In this document: positions 27,169 to 35,749 of the stretch, piece after piece | How positions within the stretch are numbered: the stretch's first letter is position 1 | Layout: every line of letters begins with the position of its first letter | NCBI RefSeq assembly: GCF_013366925.1 | Contig: NZ_JAALDK010000001.1 | Coordinates: forward strand, 6,508,001 to 6,572,000 | Source: Paraburkholderia youngii | Lineage (GTDB): Bacteria; Pseudomonadota; Gammaproteobacteria; Burkholderiales; Burkholderiaceae | DNA length: 64,000 nt | Direction: 5' to 3' | The notes under the pieces: generated by a model | What the model saw: only the letters and a program-made list of their open reading frames with translations | Database searches by the model: none | Told to the model about the DNA's origin: nothing | Position numbers and translations under genes: made by a program

Positions 27169-28395
27169 ATGCGAATTTCGTCCCAGCAGTACTTCAGCAT
27201 GAACGTCGCGAACATGAGCAATCAGCAGGCTCAGCTGTCGCAGATCTACCAGGAAATCTCGAGCGGCCAGAGCCTGACCACGCCCGCCGACAACCCGCTC
27301 GGCGCCGCGCAGGCCGTGCAGCTCAGCTCGACGGCGTCGGCGCTGTCGCAGTACACGACGAACCAGGGCACGGCGCTCGCGTCGTTGCAGGCGGAGGACT
27401 CGACGCTCACCAACGTCATGACGACGCTGCAAAGCGCGCACACGCTAGGTCTGCGCGCCGGCGACGGCGGTTTGAACGATGCCGACCGCACCGCGATCGC
27501 CGCGCAGCTGACGACTTTGCGCGACCAGCTCGTCACCTACGCGAATGCGACCGACGGCGCCGGCAATGCGTTGTTCGCCGGCTTCCAGAATTCGACCCAT
27601 GCCTTCACGACCGACCCGGCCGGCACTGTCACTTACACGGGCGACACCGGCTCGCGTACGGTGCAGCTCACCGATAGCAATGCAGTCGCGACCGGCGACA
27701 ACGGGCTGTCGGTATTCATGAGCGTCGGCGCGATCAACCCGCAGCCGATCGCCTCGGCCGTCTCGGGCAATACCGGCTCCGGCGTGATCGGCGCAGTGAC
27801 GGTCAACGATCCGACCAACGCCTTGAATGCGGACTCGTACCAGATCCAGTTCAGCGGCAGCGGCAGCTCGATGACCTACACGGTCACCGACACGACCACC
27901 GGCATCGCGGGTACGGCACAGCCCTACGCGGCGGGCACGGGCATCACCATCGCCGGGCAGAGCGTCGAAATCACCGGCACGCCGGCCGCCAACGACAAAT
28001 TCACGGTGCAGCCGGCCAGTCAGGCGGGCACCAACGTGTTCGCGAACCTGAATGCAATGATCGCGGCGCTTCAGCAGCCGGTCAGCGGCAATCCCACGGC
28101 CGCGGCATCGCTGCAGAACGCGTTGAACACGGGCCTGTCGCAGCTCGGCAACACGCTGAACAACATCACCGCGGTGCAGGCTTCGGTGGGCGGGCGCGAG
28201 CAGGAAGTGCAGGCGTTGCAAACGGTCACTCAGACCAACAGCACGCAAACGTCCAGTGAACTCGCGAACCTGACCTCGACCGACCTGGTCAAGACGATCA
28301 GCCAGTACACGATGCAGCAGGCGGCACTGCAGGCGTCGCAGCAGGCGTTCGTGAAGATCCAGGGCATGTCGCTGTTCGAGTACATCGGCAACTGA
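27169..28395 (+). CDS. flgL: FlgL, hook-filament junction protein 3
   Basis: Protein of 408 aa. The flagellin-like N-terminus MRISSQQYFSMNVANMSNQQ and C-terminus LVKTISQYTMQQAALQASQQ form D0/D1. The central insert (about residues 222-283, SYQIQFSGSG ... ITGTPAANDKFTVQPA) is the same module type as in FlgE and FlgK. It forms the second junction zone on which flagellin assembles. It starts 11 bases after flgK and is followed by a strong bidirectional terminator. Confidence 0.96.
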   Translation: MRISSQQYFSMNVANMSNQQAQLSQIYQEISSGQSLTTPADNPLGAAQAVQLSSTASALSQYTTNQGTALASLQAEDSTLTNVMTTLQSAHTLGLRAGDGGLNDADRTAIAAQLTTLRDQLVTYANATDGAGNALFAGFQNSTHAFTTDPAGTVTYTGDTGSRTVQLTDSNAVATGDNGLSVFMSVGAINPQPIASAVSGNTGSGVIGAVTVNDPTNALNADSYQIQFSGSGSSMTYTVTDTTTGIAGTAQPYAAGTGITIAGQSVEITGTPAANDKFTVQPASQAGTNVFANLNAMIAALQQPVSGNPTAAASLQNALNTGLSQLGNTLNNITAVQASVGGREQEVQALQTVTQTNSTQTSSELANLTSTDLVKTISQYTMQQAALQASQQAFVKIQGMSLFEYIGN

Positions 28396-28416
28396 TGCCG
28401 CTTCGGCGCGGCAATG

Positions 28417-28443
28417 AAAAAACCGGCGAGAGCCGGTTTTTTT
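28417..28443. terminator. bidirectional terminator between flgL and fliR
   Basis: AAAAAACCGGC (28417-28427), GAGA loop, GCCGGTTTTTTT (28432-28443). It lies 21 bases after the flgL stop and 30 bases past the convergent fliR stop, so it can end both operons. Confidence 0.9.
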
Positions 28444-28472
28444 CCGTCCGCGCTTTCGGGATTGCCGCGGCG

Positions 28473-29255
28473 CTACTTCAGCGCCGCTGCGATCCGCCCC
28501 ATCTGATCGATGCCGCTATCGAACAGCCGCACGAAGAACGGGATCATGTTCGGCAGCATCAGTTGCACGAGCAGCAGGCCGACCAGCATCGTCAGCGGAA
28601 AGCCGATCTGGAATACGCCGATCTGCGGCGCCGCGCGATTGAGAATGCCGAGCGCCAGATTGGCGATCAGCAGCGCGACGACGACCGGCAACGACAGCAG
28701 CAGCCCCGCCGAAAAGATCGAGCTGCCCCAGTTCGCGAGCGTCTGCCAGCCGTGCGGCGCGAGCAGGTTGGCCGACACCGGCACCGCCTGGAACGTCGTG
28801 ACGAGCGTGGCGATCATCTGCAGATGACCATCGACGGCGAGAAACGCCAGCGTCGCGATCGTCGTCATATAGCGCGAGATCACGACGCCCGAGCCGGTCG
28901 CCTGCTGGTCGAAGAAGGTCGCGAAGCCGAGACCCATGCCGAGGCCGATGAAATAGCCGGTCGCGTCGATCGCCTGGAACACGATCTGCATCGTCACGCC
29001 GAGCGCGATGCCGATCAGCAACTGGTTGGCGAGAATCCACACGCCATCCGCCGAAAACACGGTGACCTGCGGCAGCGCGCCGATCGTCGGCGCGACGATG
29101 ATCGTCGTGAACGCTGCGAGGCCGATCTTCACGCGCGAGGGCAGCGACGAATTGCCGAACACCGGCGCGGTCGCGATCAGCGCGGCGATGCGCGCGAACG
29201 GCCACAGGAACGCGGTCAGCCAGACGTTCAGTTGCGCATAGGTGACCGTGAACAT
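28473..29255 (-). CDS. fliR: FliR, flagellar export gate protein
   Basis: Inner-membrane protein of 260 aa with six or so hydrophobic segments. Family landmarks include FLWPFARIAALIATAPVFGN near the N-terminus, DATGYFIGLGMGLGFATFFD and FPLTMLVGLLLVQLMLPNMI near the C-terminus. It forms the core gate with FliP and FliQ, encoded just upstream. It is the last gene of the minus-strand fliL-R run; the terminator lies behind it. Confidence 0.97.
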   Translation of the reverse strand: MFTVTYAQLNVWLTAFLWPFARIAALIATAPVFGNSSLPSRVKIGLAAFTTIIVAPTIGALPQVTVFSADGVWILANQLLIGIALGVTMQIVFQAIDATGYFIGLGMGLGFATFFDQQATGSGVVISRYMTTIATLAFLAVDGHLQMIATLVTTFQAVPVSANLLAPHGWQTLANWGSSIFSAGLLLSLPVVVALLIANLALGILNRAAPQIGVFQIGFPLTMLVGLLLVQLMLPNMIPFFVRLFDSGIDQMGRIAAALK

Positions 29256-29286
29256 GGAGCGGGGAGGGCGGACGTGCGAGCAGCGC

Positions 29287-29556
29287 TCAGTTGACGAGCG
29301 TCGGAATGCTGGTGAGCGTGTGGCGCAGATAGTCGAGCATCGTGGTCAGCATCCACGGCCCGGCGATCACCAGCGTGGCCGCGATCGCGAGCAGCTTCGG
29401 GATGAACGACAAGGTGCTCTCGTTGATCTGCGTGGCCGCCTGGAACAGGCTCACGACCAGACCGACGACGAGCGCGACGAGCAGCAGCGGGGCGGCCATC
29501 ATGAGGCCGACATACATGGCCTGGTGGGCCAGCGTCATGACTGCTTCGGGTGTCAT
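29287..29556 (-). CDS. fliQ: FliQ, flagellar export gate protein
   Basis: Protein of 89 aa, the usual size, with two membrane helices (AMYVGLMMAAPLLLVALVVG and LAIATLVIAGPWM). The connecting loop carries the conserved FQAATQINESTLSFIPK. It is a gate subunit with FliP and FliR in a helical pore complex. It starts 34 bases after fliP and ends 31 bases before fliR. Confidence 0.97.
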   Translation of the reverse strand: MTPEAVMTLAHQAMYVGLMMAAPLLLVALVVGLVVSLFQAATQINESTLSFIPKLLAIAATLVIAGPWMLTTMLDYLRHTLTSIPTLVN

Positions 29557-29590
29557 CGTGAGTACCTGAAGAACGAGGAGTCGAAAATAA

Positions 29591-30400
29591 TCAGACGAAG
29601 CTCTGCGCGAGCGAGCCGAGCAGCAACTGCCAGCCGTCGACGAGCACGAACAGCATCAGCTTGAACGGCAGCGAAATCGTCGCCGGCGATACCATCATCA
29701 TACCCATCGACATCAGCACGCTCGCGACCACCATGTCGATGATCAGGAACGGAATGAAGATCGTGAAGCCGATCGTGAAGCCGGTTTTCAACTCGCTCGT
29801 CACGAACGACGGCACCAGCAGCGACAGCGGCACGTCTTCAGGCCCCTGCATCGGCGCCGCGTGCGAGATGCGCGCGAACAGTGCCAGGTCGCTTTCGCGG
29901 GTCTGACGCAGCATGAAGGTCTTGAACGGCGCGACGCCGCGCGACACCGCCTGGTCCATCGGCAGCGTGCCTTCGGAAAACGGCTTGTAGGCTTCGTTAT
30001 AGGCCTTATCGAGCACCGGCGACATCACGAAAAACGTCAGAAACAGCGCAAGACCGACGAGCACCTGGTTCGGCGGCGTCGTGGTCGTGCCAAGCGCCTG
30101 GCGCAGCAGCGACAACACGATCACGATGCGCGTGAAACTCGTCATCATCAGCACCATCGCGGGCAGGAACGACAGCATCGTGAGCAGCAGCATCGTCTGC
30201 ACGCTCAGCGAGTAGGTCGTGCCGCCGTTCGGGCCGGGGCTCGTCGTGAAGGCCGGCAGGCCGGCGGTTTGCGCGAACGACAGCGTCGGCAGCGCGACCA
30301 GCAGTGCCGGCAGCGCGAGTCGAAGCACTGCGGGGAGCGAGCGCGCCGCACGGCGCGATAGCGTGAAGAACCAATCTGACTGCCTGAAACTGACCTGCAT
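29591..30400 (-). CDS. fliP: FliP, flagellar export gate protein
   Basis: Protein of 269 aa. A cleavable signal peptide ends near ALPTLSFAQ (residue 44), followed by transmembrane segments and the invariant [20 protein letters not shown] and [19 protein letters not shown] blocks. The large periplasmic loop ([13 protein letters not shown]) is present. ATG at 30400 was chosen because it overlaps the fliO stop by one base (TAATG). An open frame continues upstream but runs inside fliO. Confidence 0.97.
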   Translation of the reverse strand: MQVSFRQSDWFFTLSRRAARSLPAVLRLALPALLVALPTLSFAQTAGLPAFTTSPGPNGGTTYSLSVQTMLLLTMLSFLPAMVLMMTSFTRIVIVLSLLRQALGTTTTPPNQVLVGLALFLTFFVMSPVLDKAYNEAYKPFSEGTLPMDQAVSRGVAPFKTFMLRQTRESDLALFARISHAAPMQGPEDVPLSLLVPSFVTSELKTGFTIGFTIFIPFLIIDMVVASVLMSMGMMMVSPATISLPFKLMLFVLVDGWQLLLGSLAQSFV

Positions 30401-30915
30401 TACCGATCCCCGCCGCGGTGTGCGTTGAAACGTTTGCCCACTTCGCCCTTCATGGCGTCGCGAAAGCGTTGACCAAAGGTGCCGGAAAGCGGTGCGGGCG
30501 AAGCGGCAACCGTATCGGCCGCGACGGAACCCGCCGGCATCGTATGCAGCAGCCGCACGTTGCCGGGCGCAGCGCCGAGCACGAGCCACGTATCGCCGAT
30601 CTCGACGACCGCGACGCGCTCCTTGCCGCCGAGCGAAGCGCCGCCCACGGTCTTCACGAGGCCGCCGCGCTGGCCCGGTTGCAGGCCGAAGCGTCGCGCG
30701 AGCCATGCGCAGCCGAACACGAGGCCGATCACGACCGCGAGCCCGACGAAGGTTTGCAGCACCGCGCCCACGCCGAGCGCCGGCACCGCGCTACCCGCGC
30801 CGACCCCCGAGGCGATCTTCGCGGCGTTGTTGACCGCGTTCATGTCGGCGGCGTGAGCGACGCTGGACGCGATGAGCGGCGCGAGCAACACGCCGCGACC
30901 TGCCAAACGTTTCAT
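30400..30915 (-). CDS. fliO: FliO, export gate assembly factor
   Basis: Protein of 171 aa. It has a signal-like N-terminus (residues 1-23) and one strong membrane segment ([20 protein letters not shown]). The FliO-type cytosolic beta domain follows ([38 protein letters not shown]). FliO helps FliP oligomerise and is the least conserved protein of the set. It overlaps fliN by 4 bases and fliP by 1 base. Confidence 0.93.
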   Translation of the reverse strand: MKRLAGRGVLLAPLIASSVAHAADMNAVNNAAKIASGVGAGSAVPALGVGAVLQTFVGLAVVIGLVFGCAWLARRFGLQPGQRGGLVKTVGGASLGGKERVAVVEIGDTWLVLGAAPGNVRLLHTMPAGSVAADTVAASPAPLSGTFGQRFRDAMKGEVGKRFNAHRGGDR

Positions 30916-31382
30916 CGATTGAGTTTCCGGATGCGTTCGGACGGCGTGATGATGTCGGTCAGCCGGATACCGAACTTGTCGTTGACGACCACCACTTCGC
31001 CCTGCGCGATCAAACAGCCGTTGACGAGCACGTCCATCGGCTCACCGGCCATGCCGTCGAGTTCGACGACCGAGCCCTGCGCGAGCTGCAGCAGATTGCG
31101 GATCGCGATCTTGGTGCGGCCGAGCTCGACCGTCATCTGGACGGGGATGTCCAGGATCATGTCGATATCGTTGTGCGTCGCGGTCGGCTCGACCTTCGAC
31201 AGCGGCTGGAACACACCGGCCGCGGCCGGGTTGACCTCGGCGTTGCCGTTCTGCTCGGCGAGCGCGCTCGCCCAGTCGTCCATCGCCGCGTCGTCTTCCG
31301 CGGCGGACAGCGCGCCGGCGGCGAGTTGCTCGGCTGCCTCGAGATCGCTCTCGGGCTTTGCGTTCAGGTCACTCATATCCAC
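30912..31382 (-). CDS. fliN: FliN, C-ring switch protein
   Basis: Protein of 156 aa. An acidic Ala-rich N-terminal extension of about 75 residues precedes the SpoA domain, recognised by DIPVQMTVELGRTKIAIRNL, LAQGSVVELDGMAGEPMDVL and GEVVVVNDKFGIRL. It forms the bottom of the C ring, binding FliM and FliH. It overlaps fliM by 14 bases and fliO by 4, so translation is coupled along the operon. Confidence 0.96.
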   Translation of the reverse strand: MDMSDLNAKPESDLEAAEQLAAGALSAAEDDAAMDDWASALAEQNGNAEVNPAAAGVFQPLSKVEPTATHNDIDMILDIPVQMTVELGRTKIAIRNLLQLAQGSVVELDGMAGEPMDVLVNGCLIAQGEVVVVNDKFGIRLTDIITPSERIRKLNR

Positions 31383-32367
31383 CTTCCTTCATCGTGTCGG
31401 CTGCGCTGATCATCTTCTGGACCCGCAACGCGTACTGACCATTGAAAATTCCGTAGCCGCATTCCATCACCGGCACGCCGTCGACTTTCGCGGTGATGTG
31501 CTCGGGGATGTTGATCGGCAGAACATCGCCTTTGCGCATGTTCAGGATCTGTTCGAACGTGACCGGCACCTGCGCGAGGTCGGCGGTCAGTTGCACTTCG
31601 GCAGCCTGCACCTGCTGCGACAGCACGCGCACCCAGCGCCGATCGACGTCCATCGCTTCGCCCTGGATCGGCGACGAGAGCACGTCGCGGATCGGCTCGA
31701 TCATCGAGTACGGCATGCAGATGTGCAGCGTGCCGCCCGTCGAGCCGAACTCGATCGAAAACTGGGTGACGATGACGATTTCGTTCGGCGTCGCGACGTT
31801 GGCGAACTGCGTGTGCATTTCCGAGCGCACGTATTCGAACTGCAGCGGGCGCACGCTCTTCCACGACGCGGTGTAGTGCTCGAACGTCAGATTGAGCAGC
31901 TTCGTGATGATGCGCTGCTCGGTCTGCGTGAAATCGCGTCCTTCGACGCGCGTATGGAAACGCCCGTCGCCGCCGAACAGGTTATCGACCACGAAGAACA
32001 CGAGGTTCGGATCGAACACGAACAGCGACGTGCCGCGCAGCGGCTTCACGTGGACCAGGTTCAGATTGGTCGGGATCGGCAGGTTGCGCGTGAATTCGCT
32101 GTACTTCTGCACCTTCACCGGGCCGACGGAGATTTCCGCCGAGCGCCGCATGAAGTTGAAAATGCCGACGCGCAACAGGCGCGCGAAGCGGTCGTTGATG
32201 ATTTCGAGGCCCGGCATCCGGCCACGGACGATGCGTTCCTGCGTCGCGATGTTGTACGGGCGTACGCCCGTGCGGTCGTTTTGCTCGGATTCCGTGTCGG
32301 ATTCGCCGGTGACGCCCTTCAGAAGGGCATCGACCTCCTCCTGGGACATGAACTCTTCATGGCTCAT
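31369..32367 (-). CDS. fliM: FliM, C-ring switch protein and CheY-P receptor
   Basis: Protein of 332 aa. The N-terminal CheY-binding segment is FMSQEEVDALLKGV (near residues 5-18). The middle domain has FARLLRVGIFNFMRRSAEIS and GRDFTQTEQRIITKLL. The C-terminal SpoA domain has PVTFEQILNMRKGDVLPINIPEHI. CheY-P binding to the N-terminus biases rotation direction. Normal length. It stands 58 bases downstream of fliL. Confidence 0.97.
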   Translation of the reverse strand: MSHEEFMSQEEVDALLKGVTGESDTESEQNDRTGVRPYNIATQERIVRGRMPGLEIINDRFARLLRVGIFNFMRRSAEISVGPVKVQKYSEFTRNLPIPTNLNLVHVKPLRGTSLFVFDPNLVFFVVDNLFGGDGRFHTRVEGRDFTQTEQRIITKLLNLTFEHYTASWKSVRPLQFEYVRSEMHTQFANVATPNEIVIVTQFSIEFGSTGGTLHICMPYSMIEPIRDVLSSPIQGEAMDVDRRWVRVLSQQVQAAEVQLTADLAQVPVTFEQILNMRKGDVLPINIPEHITAKVDGVPVMECGYGIFNGQYALRVQKMISAADTMKEGGYE

Positions 32368-32425
32368 TGCTTATTCCTCGTGCGTCCCTTGGCGATTGAT
32401 GATGGCAGTGCTAGACAAGGTCACG

Positions 32426-32926
32426 TCACTGCACGACGAACTCGGTGAACAGCACGTCCTGCACGCGGATCGGTGCGGCGCCCCGCTCGGTCGGCTCGGT
32501 GATCAGCGTCTTCAGCTCTTCGGCGAGCGCGCGCTTGCCTTCGAGCGGCGCGAGTTCTTCGGGGTGCTTGTTCGACAGCGCGAGCAGGATGCGGCTGCGC
32601 ACTTCCGGCATGTGATCGGTGAGCGCCTGCTGGGTGCCGGCGTCGCCGAGCTTCAGTGTGAGGCCGATGCGCAGGAAGTGTTGCTGGCCGTCGTCCGATT
32701 GCAGGTTGACGGTCATCGATTCGAGCGGGAAGAACAGCGGCACGGCGGACTGCGCCGGCGCGGCTTCGGCCGATACGGCGACGGGTGCGCGCTTCGACAT
32801 GAAGAACCACACGCCGGCACCGGCAGCGCCCGCGGCGATCAGCGCAATGAGGCCGATCAGGATGATGCGCTTCATGGGGCCCGGCGAGGCGGGCGCGGCT
32901 TGTTGCGGGGCGGTCGTAGTTGCCAT
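32426..32926 (-). CDS. fliL: FliL, basal-body associated membrane protein
   Basis: Protein of 166 aa with one transmembrane helix (MKRIILIGLIALIAAGAAGAGVWFF, with a short cytosolic tail before it). A periplasmic FliL domain follows (PLFFPLESMTVNLQSDDGQQHFLRIGLTLKL ... PEVRSRILLALSNKHPEEL) and ends in VLFTEFVVQ. It forms rings around stators and supports torque. It is the first gene after the inverted-repeat element, so in effect it heads the fliLMNOPQR segment. Confidence 0.95.
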   Translation of the reverse strand: MATTTAPQQAAPASPGPMKRIILIGLIALIAAGAAGAGVWFFMSKRAPVAVSAEAAPAQSAVPLFFPLESMTVNLQSDDGQQHFLRIGLTLKLGDAGTQQALTDHMPEVRSRILLALSNKHPEELAPLEGKRALAEELKTLITEPTERGAAPIRVQDVLFTEFVVQ

Positions 32927-33074
32927 TTGGGTTGCCAGCCTGGTGCTGGCGTAGTAAGGGTTAGGGTGATTGTTGTTGATTTGTCTGCGGCGCTATGGGT
33001 CGAAAAGAAGGGCTATTTCTGGCTATTTCTGGGTGTTTCCAGTTTTTGTTTGTTTTTCTGGTCTTTATTCTTGG

Positions 33075-33265
33075 CGGTGTTGGCCTTTCCTTGCTTTCTT
33101 ATCGGTCTATTAGCGTTGCCCCTGTGCGGGGCGGCACCTACTTTCTTTGCTGCTGCAAAGAAAGTAGGCAAAGAAGACAGCTCAAACCGCTAACTCTTAA
33201 GCGGGGCCCTCGGTCCGCGTGAGGTAGTGGTGCATCTGGAATCCGTGCTCCCGCACATTCCGCGT
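33075..33265 (+). repeat. left arm of a long inverted repeat
   Basis: About 190 bases that recur in reverse complement at 33460-33648. The core from 33103 to about 33192 appears identical in both arms, and the flanks are diverged with small indels. Inside the arm is a perfect 13-bp hairpin CTACTTTCTTTGC / GCAAAGAAAGTAG (33138-33150 and 33155-33167) and a second small hairpin GCCCCTGTGCGGGGC. I recall this sequence type as frequent in Paraburkholderia genomes, but this was not searched. Confidence 0.88.
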
Positions 33266-33459
33266 TCGTGACACGGCAGTCATTCCTCCGGCGGCGCTCC
33301 GCGCGCCGAATCCCCGTTCTAAAACCACTGGTCATTTCGGCGTGTCGCCGAGGCGGAGCCGAGGGCTCCCGCTGCGCGGGCAAGCCCGCTGGTTTCCCGG
33401 GCAGACCCGTCCGCGACGCACGTAGTGCGGAGTGGGATGGATGATGGCTTTGTCACTGC

Positions 33460-33648
33460 CGGGGAATGTGCGGGGGCACGGATTCCAGATGCACCACTAC
33501 CCCTGCCAAGCCAGGGGACCCGCTTATGAGCTGGCGGTTTGAGCTGTCTTCTTTGCCTACTTTCTTTGCAGCAGCAAAGAAAGTAGGTGCCGCCCCGCAC
33601 AGGGGCAACGCTAATAGACCGACAAGACAACAAGGAAAGGCCAAGACA
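33460..33648 (-). repeat. right arm of the long inverted repeat
   Basis: Reverse complement of 33075-33265, separated from it by a spacer of about 195 bases. It begins next to CTGCCGGGGAATGTGCGGG and ends at AAGGAAAGGCCAAGACAG, 31 bases before the fliK stop. It contains the same nested hairpins as the left arm. Confidence 0.88.
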
Positions 33649-33679
33649 GCCAGAACAACGAAAAAGAAGCCCGCCTGGC

Positions 33680-35221
33680 TCAGGCAAACGTATCGACTAA
33701 TCCAACCTGCTGCCGCACGGCACCACTCCCGATGGCATCGCTGGAGTCCACCGAGCTGTCCCCGGCGAGGGCGCCGCCATTACGACCACCGCCCCCCTTT
33801 CCACCAGACCCACCCGCGTCAGCATTCTGCTGTTGCCCGCTCTGCCGGGCAAACCCATCACTCACACTCGCGCTGCCAAGCCCAATCCCATTGGACTCCA
33901 TCGCCTCGCGAAGCTTCGGCAACGCCGCCTCGACCGCCTCTCGCACCGACTGGTGCTGCGACACGAACAGCGCATGCGCATGGTTATCCGCCACCTGCAA
34001 CACGACCTGCAACGGCCCCAGATCCTTCGGATTGAGCGTCAGTTCAGCACTCTGCGAATGCGCATTCGACAAGAACACCACCTTCTGGCTCAACGCTTCT
34101 TCCCACGCGCTCGTGCCGACCTGCGGCGTCAACGCGTTCGCGGCGGCGGCAGCACTCGCGTTGCCGGTGCTCTGCACCGCCGCCGTCGTGCTCGCAGCGT
34201 TCGCTGCCGCCTGCGCCGCGGCCAGCGCGCTGTTCGCCGCCTCGGACGCGCTGCGCGCCAATGCAACGTTGTCAGCCTGGCCGCTCGTCGCGGCCGCGGC
34301 GCTCATTGCGTCGGCGGCCGACTTCGCTGTCGATGGATCGGCCAGCGCGGTCGCGGCGGCCATTGCGGTCGTCGGCGTCGTGTGGATGGTCGAGGTGCCC
34401 TTGCCGGTGCCGGTGCCGACCGTCTTGTCGTCCGAGGTGCCGTTCAGGTCATTTTTCGTGTTGCTAAGGCCGCGCACCGCGCTCGATACGCTCGCGGCTT
34501 TCGCAGCCGCGCCGCTGGCGAGCGCGGCCGCAGGCACCGCGCCCTGGCCGCTCGATAGCGCGGACAACGCACTCTGCAATGCATCCTGCAGCGACTTCGG
34601 ATCGACCGCGCCTTTCGTGCTCGCCGCGGCGGCCGTGAGCGCGCTCGTGGCGGTGCCGGCCAGCGCGCTCACCGCGTCGGCCGCGGAGCTTGCGGCATCG
34701 GTAGCGGTAGCGGTAGCGGTGGTCGCGTTCGCATCGGCGTTATTGACGACGGCCTGGGCCTGCGCTTGCGCCTGTGCCTGGACGGCAGCCGCCGCGGCGG
34801 CGAGCGCGCCAGCGTCGGTCTGCGCCTTGGTGTCTTGCTGCCTGGTTTGCGTCGTGGTCGGCTGGCTGTTCGATGCCTGCTGCGTGGGTGTCGTCGGCGT
34901 CGTGGACGACGATGAAGCGCTGCTGCTCGCCGCGTTGCTCGTCGTGCCGCTGGCGTTCTGGCCGCTGCTCGCGCTCTGCTGCGACGGAGCGGGCGCCGGC
35001 GCTGGTGCGGGTGCACTGGGCGCGCTCGGTGCCGAGGCTTGCGACGCCTTCGCTGAACCGGTCTGCTGTTGATTCGCGGTGTTCTGCTGGTCGATGCTCT
35101 GCTGCAAGGTCTGCGCGAACGGAGTCGGGCTCGCGGCGTTCGCGGCCGCGCTGCTCGACCCATTGCTGCTCGCGTCGAGCAGCGTGCTCAGTTGCGAGCC
35201 GATCTGTGAAAGAAGCGACAT
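33680..35221 (-). CDS. fliK: FliK, hook-length control protein
   Basis: Protein of 513 aa. The first 380 residues are low-complexity, rich in Ala/Ser/Thr/Gln, and probably act as the extended ruler. The C-terminal Flg_hook domain is clear: LTLNPKDLGPLQVVLQVADN, then HQSVREAVEAALPKLREAME. It measures the hook and triggers the FlhB switch. ATG at 35221 (MSLLSQIGSQ) was preferred to a frame starting 12 codons earlier. It is the last gene of the fliFGHIJK set. A second FliK-like gene exists at 42535. Confidence 0.94.
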   Translation of the reverse strand: MSLLSQIGSQLSTLLDASSNGSSSAAANAASPTPFAQTLQQSIDQQNTANQQQTGSAKASQASAPSAPSAPAPAPAPAPSQQSASSGQNASGTTSNAASSSASSSSTTPTTPTQQASNSQPTTTQTRQQDTKAQTDAGALAAAAAAVQAQAQAQAQAVVNNADANATTATATATDAASSAADAVSALAGTATSALTAAAASTKGAVDPKSLQDALQSALSALSSGQGAVPAAALASGAAAKAASVSSAVRGLSNTKNDLNGTSDDKTVGTGTGKGTSTIHTTPTTAMAAATALADPSTAKSAADAMSAAAATSGQADNVALARSASEAANSALAAAQAAANAASTTAAVQSTGNASAAAAANALTPQVGTSAWEEALSQKVVFLSNAHSQSAELTLNPKDLGPLQVVLQVADNHAHALFVSQHQSVREAVEAALPKLREAMESNGIGLGSASVSDGFARQSGQQQNADAGGSGGKGGGGRNGGALAGDSSVDSSDAIGSGAVRQQVGLVDTFA

Positions 35222-35282
35222 AAAGAATCCTGTGAATCGGTCAAACGGGGGTGCCATCAGGCATTAACCGTGAGGCAAGGCC

Positions 35283-35732
35283 TCACGCGCCGTCGGCTCG
35301 CATGCGCAGACTTCGGGCCGCGAATTCGTCGGCGTCGCGCTGTTCGCGCCGCGCCGCAACCTTCGCCTCGGCCGCCTCGCCGCGTGCCTGCAGCACTTCG
35401 TACGAACCGAGCTTCTGCTTCTGGCGCTGCCAGTCGGGCTTTGCCATCTCGACGCGCGCGCTCGCCGCCGCGAGCAGGTTGCGCTGCTGCTCGATCGCGG
35501 CGTCGAGCGTGTCGAGGAACGCCTGGAAGTTGCGCATGTTGCCGGCGGGCATGCCTGACTGCGCGCTCTCCGTGAAGCGTGCGTAGTATTCGTTGCGGTA
35601 CTGCACGAGTGCATCGAGTTGCGCCTCTACGTCGTTGCGCTCGCGCTGCGCGCGGCCGAGCCGCTGCGCGGCGGCATCCACGTCGTCCTGCGCGAGACCG
35701 ATCAGCGTCTTGATCGGAAAGTGTTTCGACAT
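35283..35732 (-). CDS. fliJ: FliJ, export ATPase cofactor
   Basis: Protein of 149 aa, an antiparallel coiled coil through most of its length (AAAQRLGRAQRERNDVEAQL, LDTLDAAIEQQRNLLAAAS, YEVLQARGEAAEAKVAARRE). It sits in the FliI hexamer and connects it to FlhA. ATG at 35732 (MSKHFPIKT) follows GAGGAGGC. A longer frame would overlap fliI. It starts 17 bases after the fliI stop. Confidence 0.95.
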   Translation of the reverse strand: MSKHFPIKTLIGLAQDDVDAAAQRLGRAQRERNDVEAQLDALVQYRNEYYARFTESAQSGMPAGNMRNFQAFLDTLDAAIEQQRNLLAAASARVEMAKPDWQRQKQKLGSYEVLQARGEAAEAKVAARREQRDADEFAARSLRMRADGA

Positions 35733-35749
35733 CTTCAGCCTCCTCGGCC

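Larger units (their letters stand above)
32927..33679. other. fliK-fliL intergenic region, mostly an inverted-repeat element
   Basis: 753 bases without a credible gene, interrupting an otherwise tight fli operon. Nearly all of it is the inverted-repeat element at 33075-33648. The remaining 150 bases next to fliL are T-rich on the plus strand. Short open frames inside the arms encode the same Cys-rich peptide in both orientations and look like by-products of the repeat. Confidence 0.8.

Noticed and set aside
30401..30706. N-terminal extension of FliP by 102 codons
   Set aside because: It would lie inside fliO. The ATG at 30400 begins a standard signal peptide and overlaps the fliO stop.
32995..33687. 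Short frames in the inverted-repeat arms encoding a peptide with PVRGGTYFLCCCKESRQRRQ
   Set aside because: The same peptide appears from both arms because they are inverted copies. The sequence is explained by the repeat hairpins, and no ribosome-binding site or conserved start is present.
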